From positions 1,310,447,324 to 1,310,511,323 of the forward strand of contig NC_090444.1 of NCBI RefSeq assembly GCF_031143425.1: a stretch of 64,000 bases of DNA. The letters run 5' to 3'. The notes beneath the pieces are model-generated. The model did no database searches. It saw only the letters and a list, made by a program, of their open reading frames with translations, and had not been told where the DNA came from. This DNA is from Pleurodeles waltl. Lineage: Eukaryota; Chordata; Amphibia; Caudata; Salamandridae. The number at the start of each line of letters is the position of its first letter. Position 1 is the stretch's first letter. This document shows, piece after piece, positions 32,341 to 45,107 of the stretch. The position numbers were made by a program, and so were the translations under genes.

Positions 32341-33380
32341 TCTTTCACCTCTAGATAGACTGTATTGTGATCCTTGCACGTCTAAGAGACTGAATTATAA
32401 TCATTTCGTCGCTGGGTACACTAAGAGCCTTTCATCTAAGGTACACAAGTTCGAACTGTGAAAGTATATATATTAAATGTTAGAGGGTAATTCAAAGGTT
32501 AAGGAATTGCAGGAGTGGCCGTGCCATCCCACCAGGCTTCCGCGTATATGGGGAAAAGGGGGGAAGACGGGTTTCCTCCTGGAATGTGGAAAACTGCTAA
32601 ATGAGGGGGCAATTGCATTTTGCAAAATAAATGCGTAAAATGGTTCACACAGTGCTAGGAAAGGGTTAATGGTTTTCATTTCTAACCGCGCAATAAAAGT
32701 GTTCACGAGAACACACGGATATATAGAAAACAAGGGCAAGCTGCGTTTTTTTTTTTTCTCAAGACAAACTACACTGCACAGTTCTACCTCGAGTTGTCTT
32801 GCTGCTACTTCTATTTTCCTCGTGCTTAAAACTGCCCAGCCCCTGTCTGGTTCCGTTCTGTAACACCGCACGATTGACTAGCCCCTTATAATTCTTGTTT
32901 AAAAAGAATAGTAGTTAAACACGTGACAAAGCCCATAGACGAGCGCTCCCTGACACGATCTTTATATAACATGCGGATGATAGTTGAAAGCCTGCACAGT
33001 AATCCTTCTGAAGTCGAAAAAAAGAATATTGGTTAGTTGGGTAACACTAGTACCTATTTTGTCAAATGTTGTTTCTTTGAGTTATCTTTATACTATATAA
33101 CTTGTATCTTTTTCCTTTCGTTGTCTCTGGCCTGTTTATTCTAAATAAGATAGCTCAATAGGTTAATGCACTGGCTGTAAATATCTTGCAGCTTCAGCTG
33201 TTTTCAGATTCAGTGGAGGCGACTCGTCACGCCTTTTCCAAATATCAATTAAAAGATTAAGATATGGCGAGTGCAGTATAATCAAATGGAAGTAATCGTT
33301 TTACGCGTATTATTCATATGCCAATGTCATTGTTGGGCACGGGTTTAGCAAACGAGAGCTGTGCCTAGGCCCTAACATTT
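32341..33380. other. Low-repeat non-coding sequence
   Basis: No recognised repeat or gene. The texture differs from the flanking transposon-derived DNA and looks more like unique sequence. Confidence 0.3.
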
Positions 33381-33499
33381 CTATATAAATATGTAACAAA
33401 ATAACAAATGCAGATCACCAGCTGAGGTCGTGTTCTTTTCCACTGAAACCCTCTGGCAGCAGAGTGAAGAAAGTGCCCTGTGAATAGAGCGCACAATGT

Positions 33500-33770
33500 G
33501 GAGCTGAAACAAAACCCGGGGAGCTGTCAGTAGTGCTGAAGAGCCTGAATGCTCAAACGGAGACAAGTGCCTGCGAGCAGCGCACAAAGGGCCGTGTACG
33601 CTCCCATTCAACAAGTGCAAACCGCGGGAGACAAATAGACGCGCAATGAGGGGGCGCCAGCTACGGGGGCCGAGCACGCAGGTCACGTGACCACGCCGCT
33701 CCGCGGTGCTGACAGCGGCGCGCGGCGGCTCGCAGGCCACAAGTAGGCGGGCAGGGGTGGCGCTCTGTTG
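33500..33770. promoter_or_regulatory. CpG-rich patch with palindromic E-box
   Basis: Locally dense CpG (for example CCGCTCCGCGGTGC and CGGCGCGCGGCGGC) in otherwise AT-richer DNA. It contains GGTCACGTGACC at 33681-33692, a 12-bp palindrome centred on CACGTG (USF/TFE-type bHLH site). It might be a CpG-island promoter or enhancer. No TATA box, splice donor or convincing first exon was seen. Both orientations are possible. Confidence 0.3.
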
Positions 33771-34375
33771 AATTGTAAGTGCGGGAAGGCAGGGATCCTG
33801 CGTGTCAACAGCACGAGCGCGAGAAGCAGCAAACAGTCCACAATAGAACCGGGGAGCAGGGGTGTTTATACAGCAAGTGCTCACTGTGGTGCAGCCATTG
33901 TGTGCATTAGTCCAGTAAGACTCAGTAGCCCGCTGGGGCTGGTCTTTGCTTTGAGGAAGGGTCGGGGAGCAGTGAGTCTGCAGCATTGAGGGCGTGCACG
34001 TTCTTCGGGGCACTTCGCGAATATGCACCTCCGAGAGCATCCGCCAAGCAGCCCACCTTCAGAGAAGCTGAGCATTTAGCGATGTCTGGCTGAATGCATC
34101 CTTAGCCCGTCATTACACGTGTGAAAAGAACTCTCACCGACCGGTTTTTAAGAAAGAAGTGGCGGGGAAGACATCTTCAGGAGCGTTGGCAAAAAACAAA
34201 TATACGTAATACATGGAACCGATAAGGTACTCTACCTTAGAGAAAATACTGTTCAGTTGTTCTACTTTTAATGGAGTCCCACGCACACAACGGCTGACAC
34301 GCAAAGCGTGTCTGGTTTTCTGCCCACGCTTTCCATTGTTTTATGGTTAATTCGCTCTGGTGGATTAGTGTAGCT

Positions 34376-34689
34376 CAGTGTGTTTCAAACTTGTTAATGC
34401 TGCGCCCTCCCCCTCCCCCTCCCCCCCCCAGGGGCAAAAAATAAATCATCAGACCCCCCTCACAATTTTTCATAACTATTTTATTAAGTTGAAGATGTTT
34501 AAATGAGTCTAGACTTATTTAAACATTGCAGTTGAGTTTGATGACCTTTTTACAAATGCAATAAACATTTTTCTGCTTAAAACAAACCATTATCTGCATA
34601 ATATTTATTTTGTCCAGAGCCTGGAGCCCCACCCCCTACAGAACTTGAGGCCCCCCTAGGCGGAGCCTCCCCCCAGTTTGAAGACCCTG
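34376..34689. mobile_element. 314-bp hAT miniature element with perfect 8-bp duplication
   Basis: Bounded by GTGTAGCT at 34368-34375 and again at 34690-34697. Ends are inverted: CAGTGTGTTTCAAAC at the left, GTTTGAAGACCCTG at the right. Next to the ends lie C-rich segments (CCCTCCCCC...; CCCCCCTAGG...). The CAG start, the TTCAAAC word and 8-bp duplications are typical of hAT MITEs in vertebrates. The interior is AT-rich and non-coding. Confidence 0.9.
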
Positions 34690-34699
34690 GTGTAGCTTG

Positions 34700-35267
34700 T
34701 GTTTTACTGAAGTTTTCTTCAGAATTTGACCCATTTCATGTTCCCATATTCCCCTCGATGGTGCAAAATGGGCCTGTGCATTTCTTTTTCCCGTTTTCAG
34801 CAAATATAGTATTTTAATAAAATACTCTCCCGAGGCCGTGTATGGATTGCAGACAGCAGGGGCCGTATCGTGATGTCAGCGAAGAAGGGAGTCTCTGCCC
34901 TTCTTTTTGGTGTTTTACGAGAACTCGAAATATCTTGGAGTAAATGCATGTTTTTATCTAACTGCACTTCTCGGAAACGCAAAGAGACAATTCCTGTTTG
35001 TATTTCCAAGCTTCCCTGTCAGCAAAGCACGCACTGACTCAAAGATATTTCTAGTTAATGTATGTCTGTTTAGCGCAAAAAATTAAGATGATGGTGGGGC
35101 TTGTGGGAGCCTCTATAATAATCCGTATAACAGTAAATTAATCATCGCTTCACTGCACCAGACATGGACTGGAGCTCTCTGCAAACCTTTTATTTCGGGG
35201 TAGTGAGATGGCCACGCTTCAGGTGCAGACGTTCTCACGAAAAAATACGATGCTGTGCTTCTCTAGC

Positions 35268-35298
<31 letters not shown>

Positions 35299-35980
35299 TT
35301 TACATGCATGTACTATTTTTCACTTAAATCTTTTTTTCAGTTGATGCAAAACTGAAATACTGGCAAATATTTCAGCCAGTTCGTCATAAACGAATATAGT
35401 ATATCATTAAGAGTCAAACAAAAACATTTTTCCAGTGTACTGTTAGTTTGTCAAGCAGCGTTACAGGTAATGCACAGTATATTTAACTGCTTTGAAACTT
35501 GACAATATTCGTTGTGTCTGTTAGAAAATGATGTGTCTAATTTTAACACTGTTCACCATAGATGCGATTCACGATAATCACGTACGCTTTTTCAAATTGA
35601 TGTAACCTAAGCATATTTTAAAGTCAATGATTTACTCCTTTTAAAATTGTGAGGTCTTCTGAAAATCTGCCGCTTTTACCCATTTCGCAATGTTCACGAT
35701 GTAGAATCACGCCGCCAGCTCTCTCGCTCTCGCTCTCTTTTAAAGGGCCGGCTGATCTCTGCCTCCAGCTTGCTTTTTTTGTGAGGCCCGGAGGGTCGGT
35801 TGCGCTCTGTCTGCAGCGTGGTCATTGTTGCTCCCGTTCAGAGTCTCGCGCCCTCTGCCGGCAGCCTCCTTAAGTTTCACTTTGAGGCGCTGGGTGCCCT
35901 CTGCCTGAAGCCGCATCATTGTCATCAACCCGACCGTCTAGTCTGAGTGTAAATAGACAACCGCGCCCGACCCTCAAGTG
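34700..35980. other. Low-repeat non-coding sequence
   Basis: Contains a T-run (35269-35289) and a GC/CT-rich stretch at 35700-35900. No gene supported. Confidence 0.3.
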
Positions 35981-35984
35981 TTCG

Positions 35985-36130
35985 CTACACATTAATGTGC
36001 TGCAAACCTTTTCCGGTGGAATTTCCAGCTGGCCGGTCAGGAATGGAATATCTGAATAATTACAATATCCAGTTGATCACTGTAGCAAGTTGAAGCTGCT
36101 TTGGTGTATTAATTATTCGATTGTACCAAT
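35985..36130. promoter_or_regulatory. Candidate conserved non-coding element
   Basis: Dense in homeodomain-like cores (CATTAATG, GAATAATTAC, TATTAATTATTCG) with a balanced base mix and no repeat character. A candidate by appearance only; alignment to other tetrapods would decide. Confidence 0.2.
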
Positions 36131-38129
36131 TTTGCCTGTATTTTTTTTTTTTAAGCAGTAGCGTTTACCCTGTTTTATCCTTCTCGCCTTATATACTCTT
36201 ATGGTGAAAAAAATCAGATTTTTTAACCCAGTAGAAACCATTGGTAATTAGTCGACTGGATTTCCAAACCACATCATACATTCCAACAATTTCCCTTCAC
36301 AACTAAACTCCAAACTGGTTATACACAAGCTGAAACTTAACCTTGAAATGTTGGGCTGCTAACATAGTCCCAAAAGTGCTAACACATTGCACGTCTCCAC
36401 TGCTGGTATGCACAACAAGGAGGGAATTCGTGAAAGCTGCGCCGACGACTTGTTATCCAGAAGGAGCCGGATTCAAGGCAAAACAAAAAATCACTAGAAT
36501 ACGATGGCCGCCTCTTTGATTGCTGTATTTCATTGCATATTTAAAGAGGAATAACCGCACCTCTTTCTATTGCATTGCATTTCGTTATATGTTAAGAGAG
36601 AAATTGCTAATATGTGTACGCAGCTGCGCATCAGTCCGTAGCTATAATAAGGATATTTTCAATTCTTAAAGCTATGAGCACACCATGTTCTGTTCCAATG
36701 TTTGGCATTATCTCAGTTTTCTGAACCTCGCAGGGGACTCCGACTTATTGGTGTTTGTTGTGTACAAGATGTGTAGGGATTGAAGTAAGCAGGAAAACTC
36801 CGCCAATGTCCGTTTTCGCGTTGTGGCTAATTCGCGAGTTCAGTGGTGTCGGGTTCTGTCGGCTTTCATTTATTGCGGCCACATGTGATGATGCTCAGGG
36901 GAGCACATTCACCGGGGGCACCGGAGGTCACCAGAGCAGCCAGCAGTCTTAAATCAAGACACACCCAAGAACGCACACAGACCGTTTAAACTCAGGTACC
37001 ACAAATGCAGACACAACAGGTTCACGCGCGCAGGAGCTGCAAGGGTACCAAGGACCCCAATAAAGTGCCCCCTAGCCCGGGTTGGACGGAATATCTTTCT
37101 ACAAGGCCTGTATGTGTGCTTATATCACATACCCCATTTTGAACCAGCATACCTTAATACAACGTAACGCAACAACATAACATATCGCAACGTAAAATGG
37201 TGCCATTGAAATAATGCTATACTTTAGTAAAGTCTGAGTGGATAGACAGTTTCTTTGGGGGGGGGGGGCGATCCTGTCTAGGTTGTAGGTGACCATTTCG
37301 AGCTGAGCCTGGACTGCGGAGTACATTACGCTTAATTCTACACTTCCTGGTGACAATTCCACTCCTGCATTTAGGACTACGACGAGGATGAGGCCTAAGG
37401 TGTTGACACCTGATATGACGTCAAGTCTGCTGATCTGTAAACACCACTGCCAAAAGCTGGCATGCGCCTGTGCTTGTTAATAACGTTGGAACCTTTAGTC
37501 TGCTAGGGCAAGGCCAACAAGTCCAGTGATATAATCAAACACGTAAGGTGTCCTGGCGGCCACTTCGGAGCCCGTGCTGATTTCAGTAGGCTATGGCCCT
37601 GGTGGACATTCCAGTTGTCCGGTTACATATGGTTTCTGCTGAACCGGATCGGTGTGACGGGCAAAAAATTTACGTGCGCGTTTGTTTGACGCAGATTTTT
37701 TTCATTCTTCGCTTGACTTATTTGAAGTTAAAACCCATACTTCTATGGATGTACGCTTTTTTGGTCGGATATTGCGTGCATCGTTTCTTGGTGTGTACCG
37801 AATGTATCTGATACGCACTAAGCTTTCACATAGCTAAATAAGAATATTTAGTCCATTTTAAAGAGCTCCGAAGATTACTACATGCAGGAACAAGGAGGCG
37901 CGATAGGTGAAGAACCACACAAGTTCATCAAGAGGGGAGCCCGGGATTCCATTCCAACCGAGGTTTCCTTCTTCGGGAGACATACTTTTCTGCTCTGCCC
38001 AGGCCAACTCAGCCTGTGTTCCCTCGCTCACTGTGATCCAAGCTGAGCATCTATTTACTCTTACAACCTCAGACAAACGTCTGCCACGCGAGACCCTCTC
38101 TTTCTGGGGTACCTATTGTGTACGAGTGT
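36131..38129. other. Low-repeat non-coding sequence
   Basis: No supported gene. Includes a G12 run at about 37257-37268. Short open frames lack domains. Confidence 0.3.
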
Positions 38130-38700
38130 GGCTTGCGTAGTTACAGAACTTGGCGCGCGCACCCTGAGGTGGATGCACCCTGTCAAGTGGCCTCTCTGTC
38201 CGGGCTCAGAGGCCAGTGGCTCTGTCCAAGCTAAGCCACTTTCTGCCCCCAAACCCCTCAAAAATGCACTTTCTGTGGGATGCAATGCATGTAGACGTCT
38301 TCCCACTGAGATTGGCTTCTGGGTTATGGAAGCGCTGCCCTCCATTCCACCCTTACAGGGCCCTGCGTGCAGGGCGCAGAACACCGCGGCTTCTTTTCAT
38401 GGGGCAGAGCGCCTCTTGGGCGCAAAGCACGGAAGCGCTCTCTCTGGGCCTTTGCCTGTGCGGCGCTCAGTCCGATGCCCGCTCCCCTCATTCTTGGCCC
38501 ATGCCTGTTCATGCAACTCCCAAAGATCCCCCTCCTGGCTCTCTGCCCGAGGGGTGCCAGACCACTCTCCTTCCAACGAGGCCTCCATGGGGTGCGCATT
38601 CCGATGCCACCTCCCCTTTCTGTGCGCTTGCCTGCTGTACTGTGGGGTGCAGACCTACTGCCCCGCGGGGGCCCAGCTTGATCAGTAAAATTTGGCGGGA
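38130..38700. repeat. GC-rich, internally repetitive stretch
   Basis: Several overlapping frames stay open on both strands (including 190 and 203 codons on +), which is what GC-rich, stop-poor DNA does. A segment around 38480-38520 recurs in altered form around 38595-38640 (CNNTCCGATGCC...CTCCCCT...TGCCTG), suggesting a decayed tandem duplication. I do not call a gene. Confidence 0.4.
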
Positions 38701-40617
38701 GGTGGGTGTGAAGTTCATAATTTCTAACAATCCAGGTGGTATACAATGTTTAATTATATTATACTACAGACAGGGGTCATATGGGTCTCATTGGGCCGTG
38801 GAAAGGGAGACAAATGCGGATCGGTAGAGGTAAGAAGTGAGAGAAAACATAATAATTCGTAAAATATACAATATTTTGAAGACTTTCAAAACAGAGAGTG
38901 TGTGCCTTTTTGTCTGTATGGGAAAATTCGTGGTGAAATCAGGCAGGACACCTCATCATACCCGAGTGAAAGCACTTGGACCAAACTATTTACCAGAAAA
39001 AACATTTATTAGGGGGGGTGTAACACTCCAAACACCCCATGAAGCTACGCCCCTACTGTCCAGTCACGGAGGACTGGCCGGTGGGGTGTGCAGCCCGACA
39101 TCTCTGCCTGCAGAGGGCAGCTCTCCCCCTCCCTGAGCCACTCTGCGTGGAATGCACAGGTAATGGCACTCCACCAAGGCCCTGCTTGCGGAGATCTGAA
39201 CCCATGCAGTTCCTCCCCGGCCCCGGTCTGTACCAGTCCCCGCCCCCTCACACCCTGCCACTTTCGGCATCCACTCACAGACCGTCCTTTCCTCTGGGGT
39301 GAGGGTCGTGCGGGTGTGGATCCTGCTCAATGGGGCCTGGGAGCCCCCTCCCTTCCCTGCATATGCTCCCGAGTCCCGGGTCCTTTAACGCCAATTAGGG
39401 GCGGCTGCCACACGGCCCCATTGATCGCCGCGGCCCCTGAATACATCTGCCTAGAAATGAACTTGAGGCGGCAGCGGGTGAATGGCCGGGAGAGGGGCCC
39501 CTCCTGGAGGAGGGGGCGGGAGCTATGATTGTATGGAGCGCTCAGAAGCAGCGCCTTTCAGACTTTTATGTGCACTCCGACAACCGAGAGATCTAAGGAA
39601 TCCCTCCCTTCGAGAGGGCTTCAGAGGGACTTTCACAACCCTCTCAAAGCAGGCCGGGGCTGATCCCTGGAGGGGCTAGGCGTCGATAATAACGTTTCCA
39701 AATTACCATCATGTCATCTGGTGGGATTCCCATAGAACCGTAATTACTATTCAAAGGCCGGCTTAATATCCCACCCGCATTCTGTGTGCCCCTCACAGCT
39801 GGTCAGGGGCGTCCTCCGCAGAGGGGTCTCGGCTGCTGCTGCCCTCACACTGCACAGAGCTAGTGCACACCGGCCGAGGTCTGCAGGAAAACGGACATGT
39901 GCTGCCACACAGCTGATACAGAGCCTCTCAAGAGACTACCGCGTGGGAGCTATACATGTGTTGATATGTGTGAATGCAGCGTGCTGGTGCTTTTCTACTG
40001 ACTGTCAGACCCGCAAGATCCTGGGAAAAAACAGTCTTGTGTTTGTAATATTTTCAGTGCTTTTAAACAGAGCTGCACGAAACATCATGATGAAAGGGGA
40101 GTTTATTTGTATATCACCCTTAAAAGTTTGTGCACATTGGCCAAGAAAGCACAGAGTTAAAGGAATGATATCCAAGATGTGATATTTTCATTTTATCTCT
40201 AAAAGAGGTGAACTACAGTAAAAACAAATACTGCTGGAAGGCATGCCTCAAAACCTGGCATGCGCAGCCCCCGTTTTTCTCTGTGCTCTATGTTTTGAGA
40301 AAGATAATATAAACAAAAACATTCCCAAAGTCCGCGGACTTTGAATTCAGCCGTCATAATTTTATGAAAGGAACGGGAATCTGAAAGGCTGTTCGGAGAT
40401 GATTTTTTCGCCGCGTCCGCCATTTTGTGCTGTTGCATGATCTAGGCAAGCCTCCACGATGTCAAGGGACATCATCTCAAAAAACGGTCTTGTGGCCATA
40501 GTGATGGTGGTAGTTATTAAATACTCATTCAGAGAGAGCTGAGGCAATCGCCACAATGAGGGTACTTGGCCACCAGACTACAGACAACATGCACATTTTA
40601 CTTTCAAGGCAAACTTA
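38701..40617. other. Non-coding sequence, partly GC-rich
   Basis: Nothing supported. 39040-39560 is GC-rich with overlapping open frames on both strands and no domain. Confidence 0.3.
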
Positions 40618-41124
40618 GGGACATATTTAAGAGCCCCTAGCGCCACGTTAGCACAGCCACAGCACATTCTTTTGATGCTAAGGCGGCACTAAAGTGGCTT
40701 TTTCTATGTGCCATATTTGCAAAGCAGCGCAGTGCATGCATTGTGCTACTTTTTAAACCCTTGCGCCACATTACACCTGCGCCAGGCATACTGTATGCAA
40801 GGCCCGCAAAAATGCTGCAGTGAAATTTAACAGATTTCACTGTGCCACTTTTTGGCATCATTTTAAATGCCTGCTCAGAGCAGAGCAGGCGTTAAAATGA
40901 CGCTCCCATAGAAACCTGTGGCCCTCCTTGCACTTTGCTACACTAGCGTCAACATTTTTTACGCAAGTGTAACAAAGCATCACAATAGCGTAATTTTTTT
41001 AACCTTATTGTGCTAATGGCCACCATAAATACAGAGCAACCATGGTGTCGTTAAGTGCCGGTAGGGGGGTGCAGAAAAAGTGGCGCATCAGCTGTGATGT
41101 GCCATTTATTCTTAAATATGGGTG
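40618..41124. mobile_element. Hairpin-rich MITE, TTA target duplication
   Basis: TTA at 40615-40617 and 41125-41127. Ends GGGACATATTTAAG and, inverted at the right, CACCCATATTTAAG. Internal hairpins: CAGTGAAAT arms (40818-40826/40834-40842) and an ~18-bp pair at 40858-40876/40883-40900 differing by one base or bulge. Others pair around 40735-40765 and 40940-40975. A 3-bp TTA duplication fits PIF/Harbinger. About 507 bp, non-coding. Confidence 0.7.
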
Positions 41125-41127
41125 TTA

Positions 41128-42049
41128 GAGTGAGGTGGCATTAATGAATCTCGGCTTGGTAACCTTAACTCAAACTCTTAACTGGCACTAGTACCTACTG
41201 CGCACAATGCCACACCCCTGTAAACAGTAAAAGGTGCAATATGGTAGTACATAAAGCCGCAGAAAATCTATTTTACGGATGAATTATAACTTTGGCCACG
41301 TGTACAAATTTTGTACAAAATCTTCCAAACGCAAGTTAAGCTGAAAGCAGTGCTGTGCACCCACAGCCAAAGACTAGGCCAAGTGGACACTGGAGGTGAG
41401 TCTACTCTAGTGTTCTTGAATGTTAGTGTCTGCAATAGTTGTTAGTACAAATAGGTAGTTGTGTTGGAGTTATTGTGATACAAATTGATCCTTTAATGGC
41501 GTCCAAATAATTAGTGATGTTAAGATGGACGGTGCGTGTAGTATGTTGTTTCTGTCATGGACATCAGTAACATCAGACAACGCTACTACTGTTGTACTTT
41601 GCAGTTCTCCTTGGTTCCATTTGTTTGCATAAGCATTCTCAATGTTTGCTGCTGCTCCAGTAGTCGTTTAAGGCACATCTTATAAGGCAAGGAGAGAGAC
41701 ATCATTATCATTCATGTGTCGAAAGCGATAGAATGAGAGAGTAATAAAAGGGAAAGTGCTGTCAGTGAGTGAATCCATGAGTGGGTGAAAAAGTGTATCC
41801 AGGCTTGGCATTTGGTCTGACTGCACCAAGGACAAGTAATAATATAGGGCTGGATTAAGGTTACACTAAAGGAGGGCATAATTTATTTTTATTTGTTGCT
41901 GTTTGATGTAGAGTGAACTTGGTTCAAGGGCCTTAGAATGCTTTATACGAGAACCAGACATTTTACATGAGAATTAGACAATACACATTTTATTACCGGC
42001 ACAGGGATGTTGAGTGATGTGCCCAGAATAACAGAATGTGGAGTCAAGA
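41128..42049. other. Unassigned non-coding sequence
   Basis: No supported gene or repeat. Confidence 0.3.
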
Positions 42050-42054
42050 CCAGG

Positions 42055-42779
42055 GGACAGATGTATCAAGATAAGTTGCATTTGCAAACGGTGGGAATCG
42101 CAAGATTTCACCATTTGCGAATGCAAAATCATCTTTCACGGTGTATGAAAGGCATTGCAGTGCAATTTTAGGGAATCTCATTTTTTAGCGATTGCCTAAA
42201 ATTGTGACTCCGCATAGGGAATCACAATTGGCGATTCCCTAAATAGAAAATCGCACATAGGGAATTCCTATTTGCGATTTCCTATGCACATGTATCATGC
42301 GTTTCCTAAATGCACACTGGGCATTTAGGAAATGCAACTCCCACCAAATCCAATTTGGTGGTAACTATGTGCAATTTTAAAAATGTATTTAAAATGCATT
42401 GTTAAAAGTGCCATGTAGTGCACACATGCCCCTAGGGCATCTGTGTGCTTTACATGTGCACAATGTATTTGGGGGGGTGCATCAAAGGGGACCTTGGGCC
42501 CCCAGCACTCTTAGATTTGCATTACCCAATTTGCTAATTCCTAAAAGGAATTCTCAAATTAGGAAATGCAAAACCATTCGCACCTATGGGCCTTCAGGCC
42601 CATAGGGATGAATTGAGTCCCATTCCCTAATAGCGATTCCCTAATAGCGATTGCATATTTTAAGAAATCGCTATTATGGATTTGCTATTTTCTTACATCC
42701 TATTTTGCATTTCTCAAATAGCAATTTCTTAAAATTTGCTATTTAAGAAATACAGAACAGGTCTTTGATACATCTGGCC
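42055..42779. mobile_element. AT-rich hairpin-string MITE, 5-bp duplication
   Basis: CCAGG at 42050-42054 and 42780-42784. Ends GGACAGATGTATCAA and, inverted, GGCCAGATGTATCAAAG. Inside: arms at 42301-42313/42321-42333 (one mismatch), 42341-42349/42353-42361 (perfect), 42420-42431/42435-42448 (one bulge), 42583-42592/42597-42606 (perfect 10 bp), and repeated AGCGATT/AATCGCT pairs near 42190-42270 and 42630-42740. About 725 bp, no coding. Confidence 0.8.
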
Positions 42780-42784
42780 CCAGG

Positions 42785-43544
42785 ATTCAGACCTTTTCCC
42801 CAAGTTCCAAAGGTTGACAGCGCTAGCTTCAAAGCCACATCTCATGGAAGAGGTGGTTTAATGGATGGGTAAGAAGACGATATAGAAGATATACAAGAAA
42901 GGTGGCACAGGAGGTGGAAAGAAGTGCCAGCCCCCATAATATTGAAAGGTTATCATGGTAAAAGGAAAGATTCAAAGTTAGTGATTAGGTGAATGGTTTT
43001 TGATAATTCACAATTTCACTGTTTTACCCCTACCTTTTTATGTCTTCGATAAACATACATTAGCCACAACTTTTTGCCTCTACAGTTTTACCTCTATTGT
43101 TTAAAAACTATTTTTTTGGATTCTAAATTTATATATACATGCCACAAGTTCTGCAACGTTGATGCCTGTCAAAGGGCAAAAGTGCACAAATTTCGGCCAT
43201 ACATTACACTAAGATGTTTACATTTGAGGTGAATCCAGTGACTAAACAACTTTTCTCCAAAACATATCATTTTCTCACACCCCATCTCTTTGCCATTCCT
43301 ACTCACAACCTGCAATGAGAGCAATACATGTTTGTGCCTACCACATCTTTCTTCCTCACTTTCTCACTAAGATTTGTGAATCTGACCTCAGATCTGAAAA
43401 TACAACACAGTGGGTCATCAAAACATTCTTTCAAATTTCACCATTTGACAATATGATTTGTATGTGATTTGAACTGCAATTAATTTAAACCTGTACCCCA
43501 TTGTCCAATGCTCACTATATGTCCCTGTCCATCTGACTGGTTGT
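42785..43544. other. Unassigned non-coding sequence
   Basis: Nothing supported. Confidence 0.3.
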
Positions 43545-43547
43545 CTG

Positions 43548-43617
<70 letters not shown>
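43545..43617. repeat. (ATCT)n microsatellite
   Basis: About 18 near-perfect tetranucleotide repeats. The matching open frame is a by-product. Confidence 0.95.
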
Positions 43618-43639
43618 AATTTTTCATCTTACCTTTCCC

Positions 43640-44110
43640 TCTGTTCGCGCAGACTCCTGCCGCTTCACTTGTCGCCCCTCTTCTTGTGAAGTCCCAGCAT
43701 GTGCTGGGACACCAGCACAGGCACCCCAGCAATCCTGGTGCTGCTTTCATGCTAAACCTAGCCTTGAGGCAGCGCCAGGATTGGTCTGAGCGACTCGGAC
43801 TGCCTCTCAGACACAGCCCTGGGGTCTGTACAGATTCTCCAGCCTGGCTGTTCAACATAGCCAGACTGGAGAAACCTAAGTGCGCATGTGTGTTTGGCCG
43901 GCCTGAGAAGGCACTTAGGTGCACTCTCTCTTCATGCTCCCTCTCACCTCCCATTACATTGCCACACCCCTCCTTTCACAAGTTGCTGGCTGAGCCAGCA
44001 GATGAAAAATAAAACAATAGTTAACTTTTGTTTTAATTTTCATCTCCTGGCTCTTAGCCAGGGGAGGTGACACTCCTCCGCCATTGCAGAGGAGCTGCCC
44101 CTGATTACCT
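43640..44110. repeat. Hairpin-string segment next to the microsatellite
   Basis: Consecutive inverted repeats: TCCCAGCA arms at 43692-43699/43702-43709; 14-bp arms at 43836-43849/43859-43872 (13 match); TTGCTGGC/GCCAGCA near 43982; an A/T hairpin around 44005-44045; and perfect CCTGGCT/AGCCAGG at 44046-44062. The architecture matches the other hairpin-string elements, but I could not define its ends or a target duplication. Confidence 0.6.
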
Positions 44111-44444
44111 GGTGGGAGTACTGCATCCTTTTATGTCTATTATCTTTGTAAAATATGTTTTGAACTACATTTAAGTATATAAGTGTTTGTAACAACTCTG
44201 ATCAAGGTTGTACAAGCCTTTTATTTCACTGGGCCCTTCAATGGTGAACCAGAGCAGTTGGAGGCTGGTTTTAAATGCCCAGGATTGCTCCTGGTGCCTG
44301 TGTAACATTCTCTAGCTTCTCAATGTTATTTGCAGCAGGCATGTGAAGGTTTCAAGAGAAAGAGAAAGGGAGGGAGGGGGAAGGTACAGAGAAAGCAATC
44401 AGGGAGGAGAGAGGACAGAATGAGAGAATGAAAGTAAGAAAGAG

Positions 44445-44446
<2 letters not shown>

Positions 44447-44541
<95 letters not shown>
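44447..44541. repeat. (GAAA)n microsatellite
   Basis: About 23 repeats, preceded by a purine-rich lead from 44358. Confidence 0.95.
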
Positions 44542-44542
<1 letters not shown>

Positions 44543-45107
44543 TACTGTGAGGGGGCAAAGGATGCTGGACTGGTTTGAATATTTTTGCCCGGACTGCTTT
44601 TGGTTCCATAGTCCTGTTCGGACTCAGGTGATAACCACGTTGTTGATCACATCATATGTGATGTAACCAGTGATGTCATTGTTTATGTCTCTAGTGATGT
44701 GATTTGTTATACCAAGTCTGAAGACATTAGAAGTCCAATATGTTAGGGTTGTGTCACTAGTAATGTAATTAATCATGTCTTACATTTGTGATGTCATGTC
44801 TGAGGTCATTAGCAGTATGAGTTAGGGTTGTGTACCATACCTTGACTTTTAGAAATTTTGTGGCTTTCAGGTTTTGGGAGATAACCCATAATGCTCCTGC
44901 AAGTTAGGTTTTTTATTGGAATTTTGTATGTTTTTTCAATATTTATAAGTGACTAGTCTTAGCTTTTAACCATAACATTATTTAGCATATTATTTCAGTT
45001 GGTGTTTTTCGTTTTGTATTGGGTCATTTCTTAAGCCCAGTGGTCCTATCTCCAGTTCCCTACAGCTACCTCTAGCATATACTGGATGCTTGGCATGGGA
45101 TTCTGTC
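44542..45107. other. Unassigned repeat-like sequence
   Basis: Decayed repeats around GTGATGT...GTTAGGGTTGTGT at about 44700-44840. A related piece near 46300-46340 suggests one older repeat split by the L2 insertion at 45108. Confidence 0.35.

Noticed and set aside
38116..38827. Two overlapping + frames of 190 and 203 codons, with long frames on the minus strand too
   Set aside because: Simultaneous openness of several frames is expected in GC-rich, stop-poor DNA. No domain, no splice signals, internally repetitive.
44352..44609. Frame with FLSF repeats
   Set aside because: Translation of a (GAAA)n microsatellite.
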